Assembly (NCBI RefSeq): GCF_002900365.1
Contig: NZ_CP025979.1
Coordinates: 1,860,001 to 1,924,000, forward strand
Length of the DNA stretch: 64,000 bases
Direction: 5' to 3'
Source: Escherichia marmotae
GTDB taxonomy: Bacteria > Pseudomonadota > Gammaproteobacteria > Enterobacterales > Enterobacteriaceae
Below the pieces are notes generated by a model. The model was not told where the DNA came from, made no database searches, and worked only from the letters and a program-made list of their open reading frames with translations. Below, piece by piece: positions 20,608-30,783 of the stretch. The number at the start of each line of letters is the position of its first letter. Positions within the stretch are counted from its first letter, which is position 1. A program made the position numbers and the translations under genes.

Positions 20608-21987
20608 TTATTTCGCTTTCCGGCGCAGTGTTTTAAACGCCACAAACAGGAACACAATCCACACCGGCAGCAAAATTGCCGACAAGCGCATATCATCCAT
20701 CGTGCACATCAACAGCAAAATCATGCCGAGGAAGGCAATGCAAAGATAGTTGCCAAACGGATAGAGCAGCGCCTTAAACTGTGTTTCACGCCCCTGACGT
20801 CGCATCGCTGCACGAAAACGCAGATGCGCCAGGCAGATCATAATCCAGTTCAACAGCAAGGTTGCCACCACCAGTGCCATCAGCAAACCAAACGCTTTTT
20901 GCGGCAACAGATAGTTGATCAACACCACCAGTGAGGTGATCGCCCCGGAAAGCATCAGCGAGTTGATCGGCACGCCGCGACGGCTAACACGGGTAAGGAA
21001 CTTCGGTGCGTTACCCTGGACGGAAAGGCCAAACAGCATCCGGCTGTTAGAGTAAACCCCGCTGTTATACACTGACAGCGATGCCACCAGAATGACGAAG
21101 TTCAGCGCAGAAGCCACCACGTTGCTGTCGAGGTTATGGAAAATCATCACAAACGGGCTACTGTTAGATTTCACTTCCACCCACGGGTAGAGCGCCAGTA
21201 ATACCACCAGCGAACCGATATAAAACAGCAAGATACGATAAACCACCTGATTTACCGCCTTCGGGATGCTTTTTTCCGGATCGCGCGCTTCAGCGGCAGT
21301 GATCCCAATCAGCTCCAGGCCGCCGAAGGAGAACATGATCACCGCCAGCGACAAAATCAGCCCATTCCAGCCAGTGGCAAAGAAACCACCAAAGCGCCAG
21401 AGGTTATCGATACTGGCTTTCTCGCCACCGTGACCAGAAAACAGCAGCCACAGACCAAAACCGATCATGCCGATAATCGCCAGCACTTTAATCAGCGCAA
21501 ACCAGAACTCGGTTTCGCCATACAAGCGCACGTTCACCAGGTTAACGGCGTTGATGATAATAAAGAAGGCGGCGGCCCAGACCCACGTAGGAACATCCGG
21601 GAACCAGTACTGCATATAGATGCCCGCAGCGGTCAGCTCTGCCATTCCCACCAGCACGAACATTACCCAATAGTTCCAGCCGGAAAGGAAGCCTGCAAAC
21701 GGTCCCCAGTATTTATAAGCAAAGTGGGCAAACGAACCGGAAACCGGCTCCTCAACCACCATCTCGCCAAGCTGGCGCATAATCAGGAAAGCGATGATCC
21801 CGGCGACGCCGTAGCCCAGCAACACGGCCGGCCCCGCCATCTGAATCGCCGGGCCAATGCCAAGAAACAGACCAGTACCAATTGCACCGCCCAGCGCAAT
21901 CAGTTGAATATGACGGTTATGTAATCCCCGATGAAGCGTCGGCTCTTGATTCGACGCGGTATCTTCCGATACGGTTGACGCGTTTTT
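20608..21987 (-). CDS. pheP: Phenylalanine-specific permease PheP
   Basis: PheP is an inner-membrane proton symporter for phenylalanine of the amino-acid/polyamine/organocation family. I start at GTG 21987 (MKNASTVSEDTASNQEPTL, 459 aa), preceded by aggggaaa at good spacing. An in-frame ATG at 22026 would add 13 residues with a weak ribosome site. Twelve hydrophobic helices are visible. The family signature LIALGGAIGTGLFLGIG lies near residues 29-45 and FGGLELIGITAAEARDPEKSIPKA in the middle. Confidence 0.95.
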   Translation of the reverse strand, partial: KNASTVSEDTASNQEPTLHRGLHNRHIQLIALGGAIGTGLFLGIGPAIQMAGPAVLLGYGVAGIIAFLIMRQLGEMVVEEPVSGSFAHFAYKYWGPFAGFLSGWNYWVMFVLVGMAELTAAGIYMQYWFPDVPTWVWAAAFFIIINAVNLVNVRLYGETEFWFALIKVLAIIGMIGFGLWLLFSGHGGEKASIDNLWRFGGFFATGWNGLILSLAVIMFSFGGLELIGITAAEARDPEKSIPKAVNQVVYRILLFYIGSLVVLLALYPWVEVKSNSSPFVMIFHNLDSNVVASALNFVILVASLSVYNSGVYSNSRMLFGLSVQGNAPKFLTRVSRRGVPINSLMLSGAITSLVVLINYLLPQKAFGLLMALVVATLLLNWIMICLAHLRFRAAMRRQGRETQFKALLYPFGNYLCIAFLGMILLLMCTMDDMRLSAILLPVWIVFLFVAFKTLRRKAK

Positions 21988-22134
21988 CACGCCTTTCCCC
22001 TGTGTGTCTTTTTTAATGAGGGGCATCTTTTAACATTTAGTGCTGGTCGTCGCAAGACACAATCCACACAGTTAAACCGGGTATCCTTTTCTTATGCAAA
22101 TTGCCGACAAAAAGTACTCTGTTATTGCCAAATA

Positions 22135-22232
22135 AGGTGTTAACGCCTTATTTGGCCTACAGAAACGTGCAAATTCAATAAATTATAATTCACGCTGTAG
22201 GCCTGATAAGGCATAGCGCATCAGGCAATTTT
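22135..22232. repeat. REP/BIME pair between pheP and cusA
   Basis: Two facing REP-like units (ttaacgccttatttggcctac and gtaggcctgataaggcatagc...atcaggca) flank a short AT-rich spacer. They form a bacterial interspersed mosaic element just past the cusA stop. Confidence 0.7.
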
Positions 22233-22234
22233 GC

Positions 22235-25200
22235 CTAAACCCGATGACGGTGCAGCCACATCAACTTATACGCCGCCGGGATAATAAACAGCGACAGCAA
22301 CGGTGCGGTGATCATACCGCCAATCATCGGCGCAGCGATGCGACTCATCACTTCGGAACCCGCCCCTGTTCCCCACAGAATCGGCAGCAGACCAGCGATA
22401 ATCACCGCTACCGTCATCGCTTTTGGGCGCACGCGCAGTACCGCGCCGTGATACAACGCCTCATCCAGCTTCTGTTCACTAAAGGTTTGCGGATTATCCA
22501 GCGACGGCTCTGCCTCTATGGCGTGACGTAAATACATCAACATCACCACACCAAACTCGGCAGCGACTCCGGCGAGAGCGATAAAACCGGTGCCCGTTGC
22601 CACGGAAAGATGAAAGCCCATCCACCACAGGAACCAGATACCGCCCACCAGCGCAAACGGTACACTACTGATAATCAACAACGCTTCGCCTACGCGACGG
22701 AACGCCAGATATAACAGCACGAAAATGATCATCAACGTCATCGGCACCATGAGTTTCAGCTTATGGTTCGCGCGCTCCAGTAACTCGAACTGCCCGGAGA
22801 ACGCCACACTAGTGCCCGGTTTCAACTGCACTTTCTCGGCAATCGCTTTTTGCAGATCGTGAACCACCGACACCATGTCACGGTCGCGAGCGTCGATATA
22901 AATCCAGCTCGTCGGTCGCGCATTCTCGGTTTTCAGCATTGACGGTCCGCCAGAGACTTTGACGTCAGCAACGTCAGCAAGGGTGATTTGCTGTTTCATC
23001 GGCGTCAGAATCGGTAGCTGTCGCAGCGCCTGCGGGCTGTCGCGCCAGCTTTGTGGATAACGCAGATTAATCGGGTAACGAGCAATCCCTTCCACCGTTT
23101 CGCCAACCATCGCTCCGCCCACTGCGGATGTCACAAACAACTGCACATCCGCCACCGTCATACCGTAACGCGCGGCTTTTTCGCGGTTAATCTCAACGTT
23201 GATATAGCGCCCACCTTCCAGGCGTTCGGCAAGCGCAGAAGCCACGCCAGGCACCGTTCGCGCCACTTCTTCGATTTGTTCCGCCATCGCGTCGATATCC
23301 GCCAGCACGTTGCCGGAAACCTTAATCCCGATGGGACTTTTAATGCCGGTCGAGAGCATATCGATACGGTTACGGATTGGCGGCACCCACAGATTTGCCA
23401 GCCCCGGCAGCCGCACTGTGTTATCCAGCTCTTCGATGATTTTGTCCATCGTCATACCTGGCCGCCACTGATCCTGCGGCTTAAGTTGAATGGTCGTTTC
23501 TACCATCTCCAGCGGAGCAGAATCAGTTGCCGTTTCCGCTTTCCCGGTCTTGCCAAATACCCGCGCCACTTCCGGCACGCTTATGATCAGCTTGTCAGTT
23601 TTTTGCAGCATACTCGCCGCTTCCGCCGCGGAAATCCCCGGTAGCGTCGAAGGCATATACAGCAAGTCCCCTTCATTGATCTGCGGTAAAAATTCGCCGC
23701 CAACTTTATTGAGCGGCCAGATTACCGTCAGCACCGAAAGCGCCGCCACCAGCAGTGTGGTTTTTGGCCGGTGCAATACTTTCAGCAACAGCGGATGGTA
23801 AATCCGAATCAAAAAGCGGTTGAGCGGATTACTACTTTCTGGCGGAATTTTGCCACGGATCCAGTAACCCATCAGGATCGGGATCACCACGATCGCCAGC
23901 AGCGCAGCCCCCGCCATCGCATAGGTTTTAGTGAACGCCAGTGGACCAAACAAACGCCCTTCCTGTCCTTCAAGGGTGAAGATCGGGATAAACGACAACG
24001 TAATAATCAGCAAACTGATAAACAGCGCTGGCCCTACTTCAACAGAAGCATCGGTGATCACCTGCCAGCGTGTTTTATTATCCAGCGGGGCGTCAGGATG
24101 CTGATGCTGCCACTCTTCCAACCGTTTATGGGCATTCTCGATCATGACGATAGCGGCATCGACCATCGCCCCGACGGCAATCGCAATACCGCCCAGCGAC
24201 ATAATATTGGCGTTCAGCCCCTGAAAGTGCATGACAATAAAAGCAATACACAACCCCAGCGGCAACGAAATAATCGCCACCAGCGCCGAGCGCACATGCC
24301 AGAGGAACAGCGCACAGACTACCGCCACCACAATAAACTCTTCCAGCAGCTTGCCGCTGAGATTGTCGATAGCGCGGTCAATAAGCTGGCTGCGATCGTA
24401 TGTTGTAACTATCTCCACGCCTTCCGGCAGGCTGCTTTTCAGCGCTTCCAGTTTGTCCTTCACGGCGGCAATAACTTCACGGGCGTTTTTGCCGGAGCGC
24501 AGGATAACGACCCCACCCGCCACTTCGCCTTCGCCGTTCAGCTCCGCAATACCCCGGCGCATTTCCGGCCCAACCTGAACCTTCGCTACATCACGCAGAT
24601 AAACGGGAACACCATTTTCACTGGCTTTTAAAACGATGTGATTAAAGTCGTCGAGCGTTTGCAGATAGCCACTGGCACGTACCATATACTCTGCTTCCGC
24701 CAGTTCAATCGACGAACCGCCTGCTTCCTGGTTTGAGGCATCCAGCGCACTTTTCACTTCTGCGAGACTGATGCCATATTGCGCCAGGCGCTGAGGATCG
24801 ATAACTACCTGATACTCTTTTACCACACCGCCCACCGATGCCACTTCCGCAACATTGGGGATGGTTTTTAGCTCATATTTAAGAAACCAGTCCTGCAATG
24901 AGCGTAAATCAGCCAGATCGTGCTTCCCGCTGCGATCCACCAGCGCGTATTCATAAATCCAGCCAACGCCCGTGGCATCTGGCCCCAACTCGGCACTGAC
25001 ACCCGCAGGCAGCTTACCCTGCACCTGGTTGAGGTACTCCAGCACCCGCGAGCGCGCCCAGTACGGATCGGTGCCATCTTCGAAAATGACATACACATAA
25101 GAGTCGCCAAACTGCGAGAAACCGCGCACTGTCTTCGCGCCCGGCACCGACAGCATGGTAGTGGTTAGCGGATAAGTGACCTGATTTTCAACGATTTGTG

Positions 25201-25372
25201 GTGCCTGACCGGGGTAACTGGTTTTAATAATCACCTGCACATCGGAGAGATCCGGCAGTGCATCCACTGGCGTGTTAATAATGGTCCAGGTGCCCCAGAT
25301 ACTCAGAAACAATGCGCCCATCAGCACCAGAAAACGGTTCGCCACCGAGCGACGAATAATCCATTCAATCAT
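22235..25372 (-). CDS. cusA: Copper/silver efflux RND pump CusA
   Basis: CusA is the proton-driven inner-membrane pump of the CusCBA tripartite system exporting Cu(I) and Ag(I). It has 1045 residues and 12 TM helices with two large periplasmic loops. The metal-binding Met triad is intact at M573 (LLYMPST), M623 (LEMVETT) and M672 (RIDMLST). The proton-relay segment [15 protein letters not shown] with D405 is present. From memory, K-12 CusA ends with two extra residues (RK) that are absent here, and I597 replaces a Met outside the triad. It lies 11 bp after cusB in cusCFBA. Confidence 0.97.
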   Translation of the reverse strand: MIEWIIRRSVANRFLVLMGALFLSIWGTWTIINTPVDALPDLSDVQVIIKTSYPGQAPQIVENQVTYPLTTTMLSVPGAKTVRGFSQFGDSYVYVIFEDGTDPYWARSRVLEYLNQVQGKLPAGVSAELGPDATGVGWIYEYALVDRSGKHDLADLRSLQDWFLKYELKTIPNVAEVASVGGVVKEYQVVIDPQRLAQYGISLAEVKSALDASNQEAGGSSIELAEAEYMVRASGYLQTLDDFNHIVLKASENGVPVYLRDVAKVQVGPEMRRGIAELNGEGEVAGGVVILRSGKNAREVIAAVKDKLEALKSSLPEGVEIVTTYDRSQLIDRAIDNLSGKLLEEFIVVAVVCALFLWHVRSALVAIISLPLGLCIAFIVMHFQGLNANIMSLGGIAIAVGAMVDAAIVMIENAHKRLEEWQHQHPDAPLDNKTRWQVITDASVEVGPALFISLLIITLSFIPIFTLEGQEGRLFGPLAFTKTYAMAGAALLAIVVIPILMGYWIRGKIPPESSNPLNRFLIRIYHPLLLKVLHRPKTTLLVAALSVLTVIWPLNKVGGEFLPQINEGDLLYMPSTLPGISAAEAASMLQKTDKLIISVPEVARVFGKTGKAETATDSAPLEMVETTIQLKPQDQWRPGMTMDKIIEELDNTVRLPGLANLWVPPIRNRIDMLSTGIKSPIGIKVSGNVLADIDAMAEQIEEVARTVPGVASALAERLEGGRYINVEINREKAARYGMTVADVQLFVTSAVGGAMVGETVEGIARYPINLRYPQSWRDSPQALRQLPILTPMKQQITLADVADVKVSGGPSMLKTENARPTSWIYIDARDRDMVSVVHDLQKAIAEKVQLKPGTSVAFSGQFELLERANHKLKLMVPMTLMIIFVLLYLAFRRVGEALLIISSVPFALVGGIWFLWWMGFHLSVATGTGFIALAGVAAEFGVVMLMYLRHAIEAEPSLDNPQTFSEQKLDEALYHGAVLRVRPKAMTVAVIIAGLLPILWGTGAGSEVMSRIAAPMIGGMITAPLLSLFIIPAAYKLMWLHRHRV

Positions 25373-25383
25373 TGGTTATTCCC

Positions 25384-26607
25384 TCAATGCGCATGGGTAG
25401 CACTTTCAGAGCGCATCCGCTCCAGCGCACCAGAAATATTGGCTTCGGAATCAATCAGAAACAGCCCGCTGGAAACCACCTTTTCACCTTCCGCCAGACC
25501 AGAGCGTAGCGCGGTGATACCTTGTGATGCCTGGAAAACGGAAACGCGTTTCGGAACAAAACGCCCGTCGGCATCAACGGTAATCACCCGCTGTTCGCTG
25601 CCGGTGTCGATCAGCGCCTGTGACGGAATCAGCAGCATCGGTTCGCTGGCGGTATTGAGTTGCAACCAGGCGTTCATTCCCGGTTTTAGCGCCTCTTCGG
25701 CGTTGTCGACTTCCAGACGCAGTTGCAGCGTGCGGGTCGCGGCATCCACGCCGGGTAGCAGCGTCCATTTGCGAATGGTGAGCGTTTTATCGGGTCGCGC
25801 CGGAACGGTGAGCGTAAACTGCGAGGCATCTTTCACCAGCCAGGCGATGGACTCCGGGATCGCGGCAGTGACCCACACCGGGTTCATACCCTGAATTTTC
25901 GCTACCACGTTATCTTTGGCGATATTCATTCCCGCGCGCAGATCAAACGCGGTGATCACGCCATCAATGGGCGCTTTGAGCGTAAAGCGAGTCTGGATTT
26001 TTTGCGTGGCGATCAAGCGACGAATATCGGCCTCCGGCATTTCCGCCAGTCGCAGCCGCTCAAGAATGCCTTCGATCTGGGTCGCCGTACCGCCGGTTTC
26101 ACGTAGCAGTAAATACTCACTCTGCGCTTCCACCCAGTCGGGAATAGTCAGCTCGAGAAGCGGCGCGCCCTTTTTCACTTTATCGCCCACGGTAAGCGGA
26201 TAAACCTTGTCGATAAACCCGGCGGCGCGGGCCTGCACAATAGCAAACTGATACTCGTTGTAACTGACGTTTGCCGGGAAACTCTGGGCAAACGTCAACG
26301 ACCCGCGCGTGACGGTGGCCGTTTTCACCCCCAGATTCTGCGTCTGGGTCGGGTCAATACGTACACCAGACGCAGAATTCTCTTCATCGGCATATTTCGG
26401 CACCAGATCCATATCCATAAACGGTGATTTACCCGGTTTATCGAACCGCGTATTGGGATACATCGGGTCATACCAGAATAAAATTTTACATTCTGCGGTT
26501 GGTGTTTTTTCTGCTGGCTGTTCCGCCTGGGAAAACCAGGTAAAACCTGCCGCGGAAATAATACCGCCCGCGATCATGCTGCCGATAATAAGCGCGATTT
26601 TTTTCAT
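25384..26607 (-). CDS. cusB: Copper/silver efflux membrane fusion protein CusB
   Basis: CusB is the periplasmic adaptor linking CusA to CusC and receiving metal from CusF. It has 407 residues with a signal/anchor at 1-28. The N-terminal metal site Mets are present at precursor positions 49, 64 and 66 (21, 36 and 38 mature) in WYDPMYPN and PFMDMDLV. Lipoyl and beta-barrel halves flank a helical hairpin. Residue 40 reads Cys (TAECKILFW), where I recall Arg in K-12, nine residues before the first metal-binding Met. It lies between cusF and cusA. Confidence 0.96.
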   Translation of the reverse strand: MKKIALIIGSMIAGGIISAAGFTWFSQAEQPAEKTPTAECKILFWYDPMYPNTRFDKPGKSPFMDMDLVPKYADEENSASGVRIDPTQTQNLGVKTATVTRGSLTFAQSFPANVSYNEYQFAIVQARAAGFIDKVYPLTVGDKVKKGAPLLELTIPDWVEAQSEYLLLRETGGTATQIEGILERLRLAEMPEADIRRLIATQKIQTRFTLKAPIDGVITAFDLRAGMNIAKDNVVAKIQGMNPVWVTAAIPESIAWLVKDASQFTLTVPARPDKTLTIRKWTLLPGVDAATRTLQLRLEVDNAEEALKPGMNAWLQLNTASEPMLLIPSQALIDTGSEQRVITVDADGRFVPKRVSVFQASQGITALRSGLAEGEKVVSSGLFLIDSEANISGALERMRSESATHAH

Positions 26608-26622
26608 TTCATTAAACCTGGG

Positions 26623-26955
26623 TTACTGGCTGATTTTAATATCCTGTAATAAAGAAAGGTTGCCCTGCTGGACAAAATTAAACGCCACTTTGTCACCGGT
26701 TTTAATTTCGCTCATTTTCGTCTGCGGGGTGATGGTAAAACACATGGTCATCTCCGGCCAGTTCACGGCAGCAATCGGATCGTGATGGATAGTGATTTTT
26801 TTGCTTTCCAGATCAACACCTTTTACCACACCGGTGGCGCTAATTACCTGCGGTTGTGCTTCGCTCATCGTTTCATGATGATGTTCGTTAGCCTGCGCAT
26901 TAAAGCCAATAACAGTAAACAGACTGAACATTGCGACTTGCAGTGTCTTTTTCAT
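26623..26955 (-). CDS. cusF: Periplasmic Cu(I)/Ag(I) chaperone CusF
   Basis: CusF carries Cu(I)/Ag(I) to CusB in the periplasm. It has 110 residues with a signal peptide of about 22. The metal site is complete: His58, Trp66 (cation-pi), Met69 and Met71 in the precursor (36, 44, 47 and 49 mature). The residue after the last Met is Cys72 (sequence WPEMTMCFTI); I recall Arg here in K-12 CusF. Ribosome site aggaga precedes ATG 26955. It lies in cusCFBA under CusRS control. Confidence 0.96.
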   Translation of the reverse strand: MKKTLQVAMFSLFTVIGFNAQANEHHHETMSEAQPQVISATGVVKGVDLESKKITIHHDPIAAVNWPEMTMCFTITPQTKMSEIKTGDKVAFNFVQQGNLSLLQDIKISQ

Positions 26956-26979
26956 TTTATATCTCCTGGAGTTAAAAAA

Positions 26980-28362
26980 TTATTGCTGCCAACCGCCACC
27001 CAGAGCGGTATATAAGGAAACTTCGTTAACCTGACGGGCATAATTCAGGTCGAGTAAGGTTTGTCGGGTAGCAAATAAAGAACGTTCGGCATCCAGCACT
27101 TCCAGATAACTTACCGCGCCGTGCTGATATAACGTCCGCGCCCGTTGCAGGGTAATTTGCAACGACGCCAGATAACGCTGCTGAGCGCTGATTTGATCAT
27201 TCAGGCTTTGGCGTAACGCCAGCGCATCGGCCACTTCTTTAAAGGCGTTCTGGATTTTCTGTTCATAATTCACCACCGACTGCTGCTGGCGAATTTCAGC
27301 GATATCCAGATTGGCCTGGTTACGTCCGGCATTAAAAATGGGGATCTCAATTTTGGGGATAAAATTCCACATCCCGCTGCTGGCGTTAAATAATGACGAC
27401 AGATCGCTGCTGGCGGTTGATATTCCGCTGGTCAGGCTTATAGACGGAAAAAATGCCGCGCGTGCAGCGCCAATATTGGCATTGGCCGCCATTAATGCAT
27501 GTTCGGCTTCCATAATATCCGGGCGTTGCAATAAGATTTGCGATGACAAACCCACCGGTAATTTAACGCTTTGCAAGCTGTCGCTGTTTGCTGCCTGCGC
27601 TTGCGGCAGCTTGCCGTAGCGTCCCAATAACAGTTGCAACGCATTATTCGCCTGCGCCAGTTCCCCCTGACGTTTAGCAATATCGCTACGGGTACTTTCA
27701 ATCACCCCACGAGCCTGTTCCAGCGCCAGAACATTGCTGCTACCGGTTAACAGTTGTTTTTCGACAAACGCATATGACTGTTGATAATTACGCAGCGTTT
27801 CTTCGGCTATTTGCAATTGCGCATAAGCCAGTTGCTGGTTGTAATAGCTTTGCGCGACATTCGAAACCAGCAGAATATGCACCGCGCGCCGGGCTTCCTC
27901 AGTAGCTAAATAATTTTGTCGCTCGGCTTCGCTCATGTTCTTTAAGCGACCGAAAAAATCGAGGTCAAAACTGGCGTTAAGGCCAGTCGAGAACTCCCGT
28001 GTCGTGGCGGTATTGCCTTTAAGATTACCGCTCCAGTTGCCGCTACCCTCGCCGTTGAGTTGCGGGTAGCGATCGGCATCGGTCAGTCGATATTGCGCCC
28101 GCGCCTCCTGCACTTTTAGCGCCGCCATACGCAAATCCCGGTTATTCGCCAGCGCCTCGCTAATCAGCGTCTTCACCTGATTATCAACAAAAAAGGTGCG
28201 CCAGCCCGCACTCTGGTAATTATCGACCGGGTTGATCAGGCTGTTCTGACTTAACGAAAACTGCTGCGGCACGGGCATTGCCGGGCGCTGATAATCCGGT
28301 GCCAGTGAGCAACCACTTAGCGCGAGGGCCACACAAAGTGTCAGGAGTTTACAATGAGACAT
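26980..28362 (-). CDS. cusC: Copper/silver efflux outer-membrane factor CusC
   Basis: CusC is the TolC-like trimeric outer-membrane channel of the Cus pump. It has 460 residues with a lipoprotein signal ending in lipobox LSGC, so the mature N-terminus is a lipidated Cys near residue 18. Two outer-membrane efflux repeats are visible, with RPDIMEAEHALMAANANIGAARAAFFPSISL typical of the family. It is the first gene of cusCFBA, divergent from cusR, with the Cus box in the shared promoter. Confidence 0.96.
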   Translation of the reverse strand: MSHCKLLTLCVALALSGCSLAPDYQRPAMPVPQQFSLSQNSLINPVDNYQSAGWRTFFVDNQVKTLISEALANNRDLRMAALKVQEARAQYRLTDADRYPQLNGEGSGNWSGNLKGNTATTREFSTGLNASFDLDFFGRLKNMSEAERQNYLATEEARRAVHILLVSNVAQSYYNQQLAYAQLQIAEETLRNYQQSYAFVEKQLLTGSSNVLALEQARGVIESTRSDIAKRQGELAQANNALQLLLGRYGKLPQAQAANSDSLQSVKLPVGLSSQILLQRPDIMEAEHALMAANANIGAARAAFFPSISLTSGISTASSDLSSLFNASSGMWNFIPKIEIPIFNAGRNQANLDIAEIRQQQSVVNYEQKIQNAFKEVADALALRQSLNDQISAQQRYLASLQITLQRARTLYQHGAVSYLEVLDAERSLFATRQTLLDLNYARQVNEVSLYTALGGGWQQ

Positions 28363-28431
28363 AGGCGCATAATTTCTGGTGATTTTATGCCGCCAACTTT
28401 ACCCGCCAGGCTCTGATTTTCCGGTGACAGG

Positions 28432-28453
28432 AAAATGACAAAATTGTCATTTT
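28432..28453. promoter_or_regulatory. Cus box (CusR operator)
   Basis: AAAATGACAA and TTGTCATTTT form a perfect 10-bp inverted repeat separated by two bases. This is the CusR recognition palindrome. It lies between cusC and cusR and should control both operons when periplasmic Cu/Ag activates CusS. Confidence 0.92.
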
Positions 28454-28518
28454 GCCAATAAGCGATTGCCATCTGATCGCGCTCCTCTAGAATTGGCCGG
28501 GCAGTATGCGGAGGAAAC

Positions 28519-29202
28519 ATGAAACTGTTGATTGTCGAAGATGAAAAGAAAACCGGCGAATATCTGACCAAAGGGTTAACCGAAGCCGGTTTTGTGGTCG
28601 ATTTGGCCGATAACGGACTTAACGGCTACCATCTGGCGATGACTGGAGATTACGACCTGATAATCCTCGATATTATGCTGCCAGACGTGAACGGCTGGGA
28701 TATCGTGCGCATGTTGCGTTCTGCCAACAAAGGGATGCCGATTCTGCTGCTCAGCGCGCTGGGTACGATTGAACATCGCGTCAAGGGGCTGGAGCTGGGA
28801 GCGGATGATTATCTGGTGAAGCCATTCGCTTTTGCTGAACTGCTGGCGCGGGTGCGCACCTTACTGCGGCGCGGAGCGGCGGTGATTATCGAAAGCCAGT
28901 TTCAGGTTGCCGACCTGATGGTCGATCTTGTCAGCCGCAAAGTCACCCGTAGCGGCACGCGTATCACTTTGACCAGTAAAGAATTTACCCTGCTGGAGTT
29001 TTTCCTCCGTCATCAGGGCGAAGTACTGCCCCGCTCGCTTATCGCTTCACAGGTATGGGACATGAATTTTGACAGCGACACCAACGCCATTGATGTGGCG
29101 GTGAAGCGACTGCGCGGCAAAATCGACAATGATTTTGAGCCAAAACTGATTCAAACCGTGCGTGGCGTGGGTTACATGCTTGAGGTGCCGGATGGCCAAT
29201 AA
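28519..29202 (+). CDS. cusR: Copper response regulator CusR
   Basis: CusR is the OmpR-family activator of cusCFBA and cusRS. It has 227 residues. The receiver domain carries acidic residues near 8-9 (VEDE), phospho-acceptor Asp51 ([10 protein letters not shown]) and Lys101 (YLVKPF). The C-terminal winged helix holds [22 protein letters not shown] and ends [16 protein letters not shown] 28519 follows ggaggaa. It overlaps cusS by 11 bp. Confidence 0.97.
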   Translation: MKLLIVEDEKKTGEYLTKGLTEAGFVVDLADNGLNGYHLAMTGDYDLIILDIMLPDVNGWDIVRMLRSANKGMPILLLSALGTIEHRVKGLELGADDYLVKPFAFAELLARVRTLLRRGAAVIIESQFQVADLMVDLVSRKVTRSGTRITLTSKEFTLLEFFLRHQGEVLPRSLIASQVWDMNFDSDTNAIDVAVKRLRGKIDNDFEPKLIQTVRGVGYMLEVPDGQ

Positions 29203-30634
29203 GCCATTTCAGCGCCCGTTTTCGCTGGCAACCCGCCTGACCTTTTTTATCAGCCTTGCCACCATCGCGGCATTTTTCGCCTTTGCATGGATCATGATCC
29301 ACTCGGTAAAAGTCCATTTTGCTGAGCAGGATATTAATGATTTAAAAGAGATTAGCACCACCCTTGAACGGGTACTTAATCACCCTGACGAGACACAAGC
29401 CCGACGCTTAATGACGCTGGAAGATATCGTCAGTGGTTATTCCAACGTCTTGATTTCCCTGGCAGATAGCCACGGTAAAACGGTATATCACTCCCCAGGC
29501 GCGCCGGATATCCGCGAGTTTGCACGCGATGCCATACCCGATAAAGACGCACGTGGTGGTGAGGTGTATCTCCTCTCCGGCCCGACGATTATGATGCCGG
29601 GCCACGGTCACGGGCATAGGGAACACAGCAACTGGCGGATGATTAACTTGTCGGTTGGCCCGCTGGTGGACGGCAAACCGGCTTATACGCTCTACATTGC
29701 GCTGTCGATCGATTTTCATCTTCATTACATAAATGATTTGATGAATAAACTTGTAATGACTGCATCGATCATCAGCATCCTGATCGTCTTTATCGTGCTG
29801 CTGGCGGTACATAAAGGTCACGCGCCGATCCGCAGCGTCAGCCGCCAGATCCAGAATATCACTTCGAAAGATCTCGACGTTCGCCTGGACCCGCAGACCG
29901 TGCCGATTGAGCTGGAGCAACTGGTGCTGTCGTTTAATCATATGATTGAACGTATTGAAGATGTCTTTACCCGCCAGTCCAACTTCTCGGCAGATATCGC
30001 CCACGAAATTCGCACGCCAATTACGAATCTGGTGACGCAAACGGAAATTGCCCTGAGTCAGTCGCGCAGCCAGAAGGAACTGGAAGATGTGCTCTACTCT
30101 AACCTGGAAGAGTTGACGCGAATGGCGAAAATGGTCAGCGATATGCTGTTTCTCGCCCAGGCCGATAACAACCAGCTAATCCCGGAAAAGAAAATGCTCA
30201 ACCTGGCAGATGAAGTCAGCAAAGTTTTCGATTTTTTCGAGGCGTTAGCGGAAGATCGCGGCGTGGAACTGCGATTTGTTGGCGACAAGTGTCAGGTCGC
30301 GGGCGATCCGTTGATGTTGCGTCGGGCGTTAAGCAACCTGCTTTCTAACGCCCTGCGTTATACGCCGCCCGGAGAGGCAATTGTAGTGCGTTGCCAGGCT
30401 ACCGATCGCCAGGTACAGGTTACCGTCGAAAACCCCGGTACGCCCATTCCGCCCGAACACTTACCGCGATTGTTCGACCGCTTCTACCGCGTTGACCCCT
30501 CCCGCCAACGAAAAGGTGAAGGTAGCGGCATTGGCCTGGCGATTGTGAAATCGATTGTTGTCGCGCATAAAGGCACGGTTGCGGTAACGTCAGATGCGCG
30601 TGGGACAAGGTTTGTGATCTCATTACCCGCTTAA
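29192..30634 (+). CDS. cusS: Copper/silver sensor histidine kinase CusS
   Basis: CusS senses periplasmic Cu(I)/Ag(I) and phosphorylates CusR. ATG 29192 gives 480 residues, overlapping cusR. TM1 is about 16-36 and TM2 about 187-207, with a periplasmic sensor loop rich in His and Met ([17 protein letters not shown]). HAMP, HisKA with [15 protein letters not shown] (phospho-His about 271) and HATPase with [14 protein letters not shown] follow. The Arg in GHGHREH replaces what I recall as Met in K-12, which could reduce one metal ligand. Confidence 0.96.
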   Translation: MANKPFQRPFSLATRLTFFISLATIAAFFAFAWIMIHSVKVHFAEQDINDLKEISTTLERVLNHPDETQARRLMTLEDIVSGYSNVLISLADSHGKTVYHSPGAPDIREFARDAIPDKDARGGEVYLLSGPTIMMPGHGHGHREHSNWRMINLSVGPLVDGKPAYTLYIALSIDFHLHYINDLMNKLVMTASIISILIVFIVLLAVHKGHAPIRSVSRQIQNITSKDLDVRLDPQTVPIELEQLVLSFNHMIERIEDVFTRQSNFSADIAHEIRTPITNLVTQTEIALSQSRSQKELEDVLYSNLEELTRMAKMVSDMLFLAQADNNQLIPEKKMLNLADEVSKVFDFFEALAEDRGVELRFVGDKCQVAGDPLMLRRALSNLLSNALRYTPPGEAIVVRCQATDRQVQVTVENPGTPIPPEHLPRLFDRFYRVDPSRQRKGEGSGIGLAIVKSIVVAHKGTVAVTSDARGTRFVISLPA

Positions 30635-30783
30635 TCATTCAGCAAACAGCAACTTTTATCACCAGTGTAAAAATAACGTGCCGCAATAGTCATACCTATT
30701 AATGGTAAAAAGCTGTCACAATTCATAAAAAACCTTAATATACGCCACCCTAAACATAAGCAGCGTTAATGTAAGGTTTTGGC

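Noticed and set aside
23771..24631. 286-codon plus-strand frame opposite cusA
   Set aside because: It is the antisense shadow of cusA, rich in Gln, Arg and His, and lacks a ribosome site or known family.
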